Shown piece after piece: positions 58,168-64,000 of a stretch of 64,000 nt of DNA. Source of the stretch: Roseiarcus sp963820795 (GTDB lineage: Bacteria; Pseudomonadota; Alphaproteobacteria; Rhizobiales; Beijerinckiaceae). Under the pieces are notes generated by a model, which did no database searches, had not been told where the DNA came from, and saw only the letters and a program-made list of their open reading frames with translations. Position 1 is the stretch's first letter; the number at the start of each line of letters is the position of its first letter. A program made the translations under genes and the position numbers. The DNA lies in contig CAWGBJ010000020.1 in assembly GCA_963820795.1 (NCBI GenBank), forward strand, positions 248,001 to 312,000. The letters are read 5' to 3'.

Positions 58168-59658
58168 TCAAAAAATCTTCACATATTCGAAGTCGCCCGG
58201 TTGGCTGTTGATGCCGACGCGCGGCGGGGCGATCCAGCTCGCGTATTTGCCGCGCTCCTGACAGGGCTTCATCAGCGAATTGATGAATTTCATGTCGGCG
58301 TCGTTCGGCAGCCAATCGCCGGAGCGCGCCTGCCATTGCGCCTCGGTCAGGACCTCGCCGTCGGGGCTTATCCTGTGTCCGGCGAACTCGCCGATCTTCC
58401 GGTTGAAACCCTTGTGCGGCTGGACGAACCGGAAGGCGATGCCGGCCTTCTCGACGACCCTGTTCCAGCGGTCGACGCCGCCCTGGCAGTCGGCGATGTA
58501 GTCGTCGAGCAGCCGGCTGTTGATGGCGCGCAGCGCCGGAACGGGCTCGACGACGATCCTGCCATCGGCGACGCGCATAACCCCGTAAGTCGCGTCGGTC
58601 AGGACGTGATCGTCCTTGAGGTTGGCTTCGTTGAAGCGCCCCTTGATCCCGGCGCTGAAGGCTTCCGCCGCATTGCTCGAGATTTCGCTGCCAAACAGGT
58701 CGCGGGTAACGGAGATGTGGAAGTTCGCCTTGCGCTGAAGGAGCGGCAGATCGACGACGCCGAGCGCCCGAACGGCCTCGACGTCGTTCGGATCCTTGAT
58801 CCCGGCCTTGACCATCGCCGCGCAGGCCGCTTCGATCGTCCGCTGCACGCCCGTCTCGCCGACAAACATGTGATGGGCTTCCTCAGTCAGCATGAACCGG
58901 CAGGTGCGCGACAGCGGATCGAAGCCGCTCTCGGCGAGCGCCGCGAGCTGCATCTTGCCGTCGCGGTCGGTGAAAAAAGTGAACATGAAGAACGACAGCC
59001 AGTCCGGCGTCTGCTCGTTGAAGGCGCCGAGAATGCGTGGATTGTCCACCTGGCCGCTGCGGCGCTCGAGCAGCGCCTGCGCTTCCTCGCGCCCGTCCTT
59101 GCCGAAATATTTCACGAGCAGATAGACGATCGCCCAGAGGTGACGGCCTTCCTCCACATTGACCTGGAAGAGGTTGCGCAGGTCGTAGAGGCTCGGCGCG
59201 GTCGCACCGAGATAGCGCTGCTGCTCGACCGAGGCGGGCTCCGTGTCGCCCTGCACCACGAGGAGCCGGCGCAGCGTCGAACGGTACTCGCCCGGCACTT
59301 CCTGCCAGGCGGGTTCGCCCTTGTGACGGCCGCAAGGGATCGTCCGCCCCTCGACCTTCGGCGCGAGCAGGATGCCCCAGCGGTAGGTCGGCATTTTAAC
59401 GTAGCCGAACTTGGCCCAGCCGGATGGATCGACGCCAACGGCGGTGCGCAGATAGACCTCCGACTGCTGGAAACCCTCCGGTCCCATGTCGTTCCACCAA
59501 TCGAGATATTTCGGCCGCCAGCCCTCGAGCGCCCGCTGCAGCTGCCGGTCGGATGCGAGATCGACATTGTTCGGGATCGCGTCGTCGTAATTGATCTCGA
59601 CGAAACGGTCGGCGCCGATGGAGCCTGCGGCGTCGGACACGGTGTCGGTGGAGCTCAT
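58168..59658 (-). CDS. boxB: Benzoyl-CoA 2,3-epoxidase, oxygenase subunit
   Basis: 496 residues from ATG 59658 (GGGAGG upstream). Diiron-carboxylate ligands in VNVEEGRHLWAIVY and MLTEEAHHMFVGETG, plus WWNDMGPEGFQQSEVYLRTA and the C-terminal GKYASWIAPPRVGINSQPGD, identify BoxB. With its reductase BoxA it epoxidises benzoyl-CoA in the aerobic benzoate (box) pathway. boxA, boxC, boxZ, a benzoate-CoA ligase and BoxR are not in the window on the upstream side seen here. Slightly longer than usual at the N-terminus. Confidence 0.95.
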   Translation of the reverse strand: MSSTDTVSDAAGSIGADRFVEINYDDAIPNNVDLASDRQLQRALEGWRPKYLDWWNDMGPEGFQQSEVYLRTAVGVDPSGWAKFGYVKMPTYRWGILLAPKVEGRTIPCGRHKGEPAWQEVPGEYRSTLRRLLVVQGDTEPASVEQQRYLGATAPSLYDLRNLFQVNVEEGRHLWAIVYLLVKYFGKDGREEAQALLERRSGQVDNPRILGAFNEQTPDWLSFFMFTFFTDRDGKMQLAALAESGFDPLSRTCRFMLTEEAHHMFVGETGVQRTIEAACAAMVKAGIKDPNDVEAVRALGVVDLPLLQRKANFHISVTRDLFGSEISSNAAEAFSAGIKGRFNEANLKDDHVLTDATYGVMRVADGRIVVEPVPALRAINSRLLDDYIADCQGGVDRWNRVVEKAGIAFRFVQPHKGFNRKIGEFAGHRISPDGEVLTEAQWQARSGDWLPNDADMKFINSLMKPCQERGKYASWIAPPRVGINSQPGDFEYVKIF

Positions 59659-59725
59659 GTTTCCTCCCAGAGCGTCGGGCCGCGCGCGGGCCTGTGACCG
59701 GAGAAACATCACTATGATGCAGGTT

Positions 59726-59793
59726 TGTCAAGTCCTAACGAAGAATAATGCTTCTTCTAGCGCAAAGAACCTAAAACTATGCAACATGATGCA
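59726..59793 (-). promoter_or_regulatory. boxB control region with TGCA-N6-TGCA palindrome
   Basis: TGCA-ACATGA-TGCA (59780-59793) is a palindrome of the TGCA-N6-TGCA type, the pattern I recall for BoxR/BzdR regulators of benzoyl-CoA genes. On the minus strand TTGACA (59731-59726) could be the -35, with a further TGCA (59718-59721) in the spacer; the -10 is not clear. The boxB ATG is at 59658. Confidence 0.55.
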
Positions 59794-59963
59794 TATAATA
59801 CGACGCATGTCGCCCCCTTATGGCCGTTCCTGTACTTGATCCGTGGCTTGTCCCGGCCACCCACGCGGTTCTGCGTATTGGCCTGCGTCAGCAAAATCGA
59901 AGGGCCGCGGCATTCCCTCCGCCCTTGTGGGCTGCCGGATTCACACAAAATGTGCCCTCAGAG

Positions 59964-60176
59964 CCCCCTTCTCCCCTTGCGGGAGAAGGTGGCCGGCGCA
60001 GCCGGCCGGATGAGGGGTCGCGGCGCAAGCCGCGGCTTTGGCCCCGGCAATTTTCTTGCCTTCACTTGCGCGCGAAAAAATTCTGCGCGGGCGCGCGGAA
60101 AGCCGGCGCTCGCGCGCCGGACCCCTCATCCGGCGTTGCTTCGCAACGCCACCTTCCCCCGCAAGGGGGGGAAGGG
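59964..60176. repeat. Pair of inverted REP-like units in a long gene-free stretch
   Basis: Left unit CTTCTCCCCTTGCGGGAGAA, then CGGCGCAGCCGGCCGGATGAGGG; right unit in opposite orientation CCCTCATCCGGCGTTGC, TTCGCAACGCCACCTTCCC, CCGCAAGG. Each has internal hairpins; together they bracket about 110 bases. Related words occur at 51962-52020 and 48945-49030. The stretch 59820-60348 holds no gene. Confidence 0.75.
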
Positions 60177-60348
60177 TCGCAGCGCCCGAGTTCTGAAGGT
60201 CCGAGACTCGCCGGATTGGCGCGACCCGCCATCCCTGCCTTCCCCCACAAGAGCCCACAAGGGGGGAAGCAGAACGCCGCCAATTTGTCCGACGCGGGGC
60301 CAGTATGGACAAGTCAAGAGTCGCCGCCTCAGCCCGCGACGGCGCCGC

Positions 60349-60816
60349 TCAGCCGGCGAGCAAGCCCCTGACGATGGCGCTCGCCCTGGCGAAGTCCATC
60401 TCGCCCGGGTGGGCCTCCTTCAGCGCGTTGATGACCTTGCCCATGTCCCTGATGCCGGTCGCCCCCGTCGCGGCGATGGCGGCCTGCGCAGCGGCTGTCA
60501 TTTCGGCTTCGTTCATCTGCTTCGGCAGGAACTCGTTGATCACCGCGACCTCGGCGTTCTCCTGCGCGGCGAGCTCGGCGCGGCCGGCCCCGGCATAGAT
60601 CGCCGCCGACTCCTGCCGCGACTTCACCATCTTGGTCAGAAGCGCCAGCTCGTCGGCGCGGCTGACGATCTTGCCGGCGCCGCGCGCCTCGATCTCGCGC
60701 TCCTTCAAGGCCGCCATAATAAGCCGCAAGGCGCCGACGCGCGCTTTGTCGCCGCTCTTCATCGCCTCCTTCATCCGGGCGGTCACGAGATCGCGCAACG
60801 GCGCCGCATCGGCCAT
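60349..60816 (-). CDS. GatB/YqeY-domain protein
   Basis: 155 residues from ATG 60816. Helical YqeY pattern: LRDLVTARMKEAMKSGDKAR, VGALRLIMAALKEREIEARG, AVINEFLPKQMNEAEMTAAA and ATGIRDMGKVINALKEAHPG. The domain is the tRNA-binding tail of GatB found alone, function unproven. It is divergent from carA, an order often conserved in alphaproteobacteria. Confidence 0.92.
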   Translation of the reverse strand: MADAAPLRDLVTARMKEAMKSGDKARVGALRLIMAALKEREIEARGAGKIVSRADELALLTKMVKSRQESAAIYAGAGRAELAAQENAEVAVINEFLPKQMNEAEMTAAAQAAIAATGATGIRDMGKVINALKEAHPGEMDFARASAIVRGLLAG

Positions 60817-60886
60817 GGGATTCCTCAAGAAAGTCGTGGGACTCATCGCTTGACGCGCGGGTTCGGCGGCGCTTAAGCACAGCCGC

Positions 60887-62128
60887 ATGTCGAGCGCAAC
60901 AACCACAAATGGCGGCCTGGCTCCGGCGGACGGCGCGCTCTCCGGCTGGCGGCACAGCGTCGCGACGGGCGTGCTCGTGCTGGCGAGCGGCGAGGTCATC
61001 GAGGGCTTCGGCGTCGGCGCGACCGGCTCGGCGGTCGGCGAGGTCTGCTTCAATACGGCGATGACCGGCTACGAGGAGATCCTGACCGACCCGTCCTACG
61101 CCGCGCAGATCATCACCTTCACCTTTCCGCATGTCGGTATCGTTGGCGTCAACGACGAGGATATCGAGGTTGTCAACGCCGCCGCCTCGTCGGCCGCGGT
61201 CGGCGCGATCTTCCGCGCCGACTTGTCCGAGCCGTCCAACTTCCGCGCCAGGGGCCGGCTCGACGCCTGGCTCCGTTCGCGCGGGATCATCGGGCTCACC
61301 GGCGTCGACACGCGCGCGCTGACGACGATGATCCGCCGGAAGGGCATGCCGAATGCCGTCATCGCCCATGCCGCCGACGGCGTCTTCGACCTCGACGCCC
61401 TGCGCGCCGAGGCGGCGCGCTGGCCGGGCATCGACGGCATGGACCTGGTCCCCGCGGTCGGCGCGACGCAGCGCTATGATTGGGACGAAACCAGCTGGAC
61501 GCTCGATAACGGCTACGGCAGGCGGCGCGAGACGCGCTTTTCCGTCGTCGCCGTCGATTACGGCATCAAGCGCAACATCCTGCGCCTGCTCAACGACTGC
61601 GGCTGCGCGGTCACCGTCGTGCCGGCGACCGCGACCGCCGAGGAAATTCTCGCGCTCAAGCCCGACGGCGTCTTCCTGTCGAACGGCCCGGGCGATCCGG
61701 CCGCGACCGGCGTCTATGCCGTGCCGACGATCCAGGCGCTGCTCGAAACCAAGATCCCGCTCTTCGGCATCTGCCTCGGCCACCAGCTGCTCGGCCTCGC
61801 GGTCGGCGCGCGCACGCTGAAGATGCCGCAGGGCCATCACGGCGCCAACCATCCGGTGAAGGACTTCACCACCGACAAGGTCGAGATCGTGTCGATGAAC
61901 CACGGCTTCGCCGTCGACCGCGACACGCTGCCCGCCAACGCCAAAGAGACGCATGTCTCGCTGTTCGACGGCTCGAACTGCGGCGTCGCGCTGACCGACC
62001 GGCCCGCCTTCTCGGTGCAATACCACCCCGAGGCCTCGCCCGGGCCCCGCGACAGCCACTACCTCTTCCGCCGCTTCGCCGACCTCATGGCGGCGGCGAA
62101 GGAGGGGGTCGGCCCGCGCGCCGCGTGA
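60887..62128 (+). CDS. carA: Carbamoyl-phosphate synthase small subunit
   Basis: 413 residues. N-terminal CarA domain (VGEVCFNTAMTGYEEILTDP) and class I glutamine amidotransferase: catalytic Cys in LFGICLGHQLLGLAVGA, and the His/Glu in FSVQYHPEASPGPRDS; also LSNGPGDPAATG. It supplies ammonia from glutamine to CarB for carbamoyl phosphate. carB is not next to it: an interspersed-repeat region and the AlkD-like gene follow. Confidence 0.97.
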   Translation: MSSATTTNGGLAPADGALSGWRHSVATGVLVLASGEVIEGFGVGATGSAVGEVCFNTAMTGYEEILTDPSYAAQIITFTFPHVGIVGVNDEDIEVVNAAASSAAVGAIFRADLSEPSNFRARGRLDAWLRSRGIIGLTGVDTRALTTMIRRKGMPNAVIAHAADGVFDLDALRAEAARWPGIDGMDLVPAVGATQRYDWDETSWTLDNGYGRRRETRFSVVAVDYGIKRNILRLLNDCGCAVTVVPATATAEEILALKPDGVFLSNGPGDPAATGVYAVPTIQALLETKIPLFGICLGHQLLGLAVGARTLKMPQGHHGANHPVKDFTTDKVEIVSMNHGFAVDRDTLPANAKETHVSLFDGSNCGVALTDRPAFSVQYHPEASPGPRDSHYLFRRFADLMAAAKEGVGPRAA

Positions 62129-62443
62129 ACCCCCTTGCTCCCGGGCCTTGCGGGCGGAGGGTCAGGGTGAGCAGCGGGGCGATTGGCCGCGCGGGCTTCT
62201 CGCCTCTGATCCTAACCTTCTGCCGCAAAAGCGAGGCGGGCAGCGGAAACAGCGCTCCGCTTCGCGTCTTCGTCATCGCGAGGAGCCCGCAGGGCGACGT
62301 GGCGATCCACAGGGCCGCCGCCGCAGCCCTACGAACCCCTCGATTGCTTCGTCTCCGCGGGTCAAGCCCACGGGTTCCTCGTATGACGAAGGCCACGTTA
62401 TCGCGAGGGGCGGGGTCGCAGGGCGACAAGGCCGGGGACTATC
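62129..62443. repeat. Interspersed-repeat region after carA
   Basis: 315 bases with no gene. GTCATCGCGAGGAGCCCGCA and its inverted counterpart near 62395 (TTATCGCGAGGGGCGGGG) belong to the widespread TCATTGCGAGGAGC repeat; a further copy of the word lies at about 58115. Short hairpins are possible throughout. Confidence 0.5.
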
Positions 62444-63125
62444 ATGACCGACACAATCGTCGAGTTCGACTCAAGTCCGGCTGTTGCAGGCGTTGCGCGC
62501 GCTCGGCTCGCCCGAGCGGGCGGAGCAGGAAAAGCGCTACCAGAAATCGCGCTGGGAGCACTGGGGCGTGTCGCTGCCGAACATGGACGCCGCGATCAAG
62601 CAGACGCTCGGCGATCTATCGCAGGATCAGGCGCTGGAGCTTTGCCGGCGCCTGTGGCGCGAGCCGGTGTGGGACCTCAAGATCGTCGCCGGGCGGATCT
62701 TAGCGCGAAAGTCGGTCGCGCCCGACGCAAAAGTCTGGGATTTCGTGACCGAGCGTATGGCCGATCTCGACGGCTGGGCGGTCGCGGACAATCTGGCGAC
62801 CGTCGCGTCGCGCTGCCTCATTGAAGACCCCGGCCGGCTGGACGTGGTTGAAACCTGGGTCGAAAGCCCGCATTTGTGGACGCGGCGCGCGGCGCTGGTC
62901 TTCACCCTGCCCTGGGCGAAGGAGAAACGCGACCCCGAACGGATGCTCGGCTGGGCGGCGCGACTGGCGGAGGATCGCCAATGGTTCATCCAGAAGGCGA
63001 TCGGATGGCAGCTGCGCGAATTGTCGAAGCGCGACCCCAAACGCGTGCGCCGGTTTCTCGACGACCACGGCGAGAGGCTGAGAGGCGTCGCCAGGCGCGA
63101 GGCGACGAAATATCTGAAGGCGTGA
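62444..63125 (+). pseudogene. DNA-alkylation-repair (AlkD-like HEAT) protein, one-base frameshift near the start
   Basis: The ATG at 62444 gives MTDTIVEFDSS; the rest is one base out of frame: RLLQALRALGSPERAEQEKR, YQKSRWEHWGVSLPNMDAAI, WDFVTERMADLDGWAVADNL, VFTLPWAKEKRDPER and on to REATKYLKA. Removing one C of the pair at 62477-62478 joins them. HEAT-repeat pattern with the WDxVD-like DGWAVADNL and QKAIGWQLREL matches AlkD-type N-alkylpurine glycosylases. If the shift is real, translation would have to start at a non-ATG codon near 62481. Confidence 0.78.
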
Positions 63126-63551
63126 AGCCCGACGCCTCAAGCGCGTTCGCGGTTGCGCAGCGGCGCCCATGTCGCAGCCCTTCCCGCCCGCCCGCGGGAA
63201 GAGGGCGCAGGCCCGCCGGAAGCACGTTGTTTCATCGTGCATCACTGCCGAGATAGCCCGGGTCGCCTTCGTGAGTAAAGCAATTCTTAACGATCGCACT
63301 CTCACGCCGAGCCGGGAGGGTCGCTCGCAAGTAGGATCTGTTATGTAGCCGCACAGGGAAAATATTTTGCCTGTTATTCCGCTTCGTCCCGCATGAGCTT
63401 TCTTGCCCAAACCCAAGAGATTGAGCGATTTTCTTACACATGCTCAGGGAGCGCGGGGGCGAAAAACCGTGTTCGCAGGGAACAACAGGCAAGAAAACCG
63501 CTCGTCGGCGAACGCGGCCAGCGGCCGGCGCGAGGGCATTGTCAAGAATTC
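63126..63551 (+). other. Intergenic region, no gene recognised
   Basis: 426 bases. Contains GGGCTTC-like hairpin material near the AlkD stop and an AT-richer central part (63290-63430) with GAAAATATTTTGCC, a short inverted repeat. No open frame with a ribosome site and no tRNA-like structure was seen. Confidence 0.4.
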
Positions 63552-64000
63552 CTAGACCGCCCGCTGCCGCCGGATCTCGACGCCGACCCTGCCTTCGACC
63601 ACGTCGAGCTTCTCCACTCTCACCCGGACGCTCGCGACACGCGGATGCTTCAGCGTCAGTACGGCGACGTCCTCGGCCATCGTCTCGAGGAAGTTGACAT
63701 GGCCGCGGCCCGCGACGAGGCGGATCGCGTCGAGGATGACGTCGTAGGAGAAGACCGAACGCATGTCGTCGGCGTGCTGGGCGACGCGGCTGACCGAGGC
63801 TTCGACGGTGAACAGCATGCGTTGCGCGCTGCCGCGCTCGTGCGCGTAGGCGCCGACCTCGGCTGAGATCGGAAAGTCACGCACAAAGACGATATCGAAC
63901 GCCGTCTCGCCGCGGTCATCGACCGCGGTTACAATGTCCTGACGCGGAATGAGATCGCGGATCAGCGCGATCCTGCCGGCGTCCAGGCGTCCGCTGCGGC
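63552..64000 (-). CDS. Dihydroneopterin aldolase-family protein (FolB-like), 5' end beyond window
   Basis: The frame is open to the right edge; 148 residues are visible. The FolB core starts about residue 38 from the edge: FDIVFVRDFPISAEVGAYAH, ERGSAQRMLFTVEASV, MRSVFSYDVILDAIRLV, then LETMAEDVAVLTLKHPRVAS and RVRVEKLDVVEG with the catalytic Lys region. An N-terminal extension (SGRLDAGRIALIRDLIPRQD) is longer than in usual FolB. It cleaves dihydroneopterin to hydroxymethyl-dihydropterin in folate (or methanopterin) synthesis. Not adjacent to folE at 53.9 kb. Confidence 0.82.
   Translation of the reverse strand, partial: RSGRLDAGRIALIRDLIPRQDIVTAVDDRGETAFDIVFVRDFPISAEVGAYAHERGSAQRMLFTVEASVSRVAQHADDMRSVFSYDVILDAIRLVAGRGHVNFLETMAEDVAVLTLKHPRVASVRVRVEKLDVVEGRVGVEIRRQRAV

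Noticed and set aside
1..64000. tRNA or rRNA genes and CRISPR arrays
   Set aside because: Looked for T-arm-like GGTTCGAATCC words and regular spacer arrays by eye; none found. A covariance-model search would be decisive.

Overview
The window is high-G+C (about two-thirds G+C by eye) chromosomal DNA of an alphaproteobacterium, most likely a Hyphomicrobiales (Rhizobiales) lineage near Beijerinckiaceae or Methylocystaceae. This is inferred from gene content (cysD with fused cysNC, pal-cpoB-tilS, an IalB-family protein, YceI with cytochrome b561, secreted Gly/His-rich proteins, boxB) and from protein style; no rRNA or tRNA gene was seen that would settle it.

Layout. 0-4.4 kb: a translationally coupled minus-strand operon (BKACE-family cleavage enzyme, hot-dog thioesterase, acyl-CoA dehydrogenase cut by the window edge), two tandem LTXXQ periplasmic proteins and an HpcH/HpaI aldolase. 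4.5-7 kb: gyrB. 7-12.7 kb: small envelope proteins, an MFS exporter with a frameshift, a vapB antitoxin whose vapC toxin is almost deleted, an aldo/keto reductase, a cold-shock protein, a BON-LysM protein and two Gly-rich secreted paralogues. 12.7-18.6 kb: a decayed LysM copy, two tandem membrane-anchored class III cyclases, a PhyH-type dioxygenase with a frameshift, an exported beta-carbonic anhydrase and lysC, with two extra same-orientation copies of the lysC 3' end. 18.6-28.9 kb: ubiG, a GFA-type zinc protein, IalB, a quinone reductase, a GNAT, pal-cpoB-tilS, an RbsD/FucU mutarotase, YceI-cytochrome b561.

29-35 kb is the most accessory-looking part: a lower-G+C pair (polyprenyl synthase plus Ig-like protein) divergent from a PEP-CTERM protein, then a large BNR/VPS10-like beta-propeller protein whose C-terminal domain reappears as a free-standing protein in the next gene. 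35-36.7 kb: L-carnitine-dehydrogenase-like enzyme plus a second thioesterase. 36.7-39.1 kb is a graveyard of RAYT (REP-associated transposase) fragments, REP-like palindromes and a 98-bp direct repeat around three AT-richer orphan genes.

39-64 kb: a ribbon-helix-helix regulator with a visible operator beside a PHB-depolymerase-family esterase, a decayed brnTA pair, purB, a FAD oxidoreductase-amidase operon, an AraC regulator divergent from a GH4 alpha-galactosidase and an ABC sugar importer that lacks an ATPase gene, folE, cysD-cysNC, boxB (benzoyl-CoA epoxidase) with a candidate operator, yqeY/carA divergent, an AlkD-like repair gene with a frameshift and a folB-like gene cut by the right edge.

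A cross-cutting point: five genes (MFS, PhyH, tilS, brnA, alkD-like) are each disrupted by a single-base indel, several in short homopolymers and one in a gene that is normally essential. Sequence error is therefore a serious alternative to real decay for these. In contrast vapC, brnT, the second lysM and the RAYT pieces show true decay.
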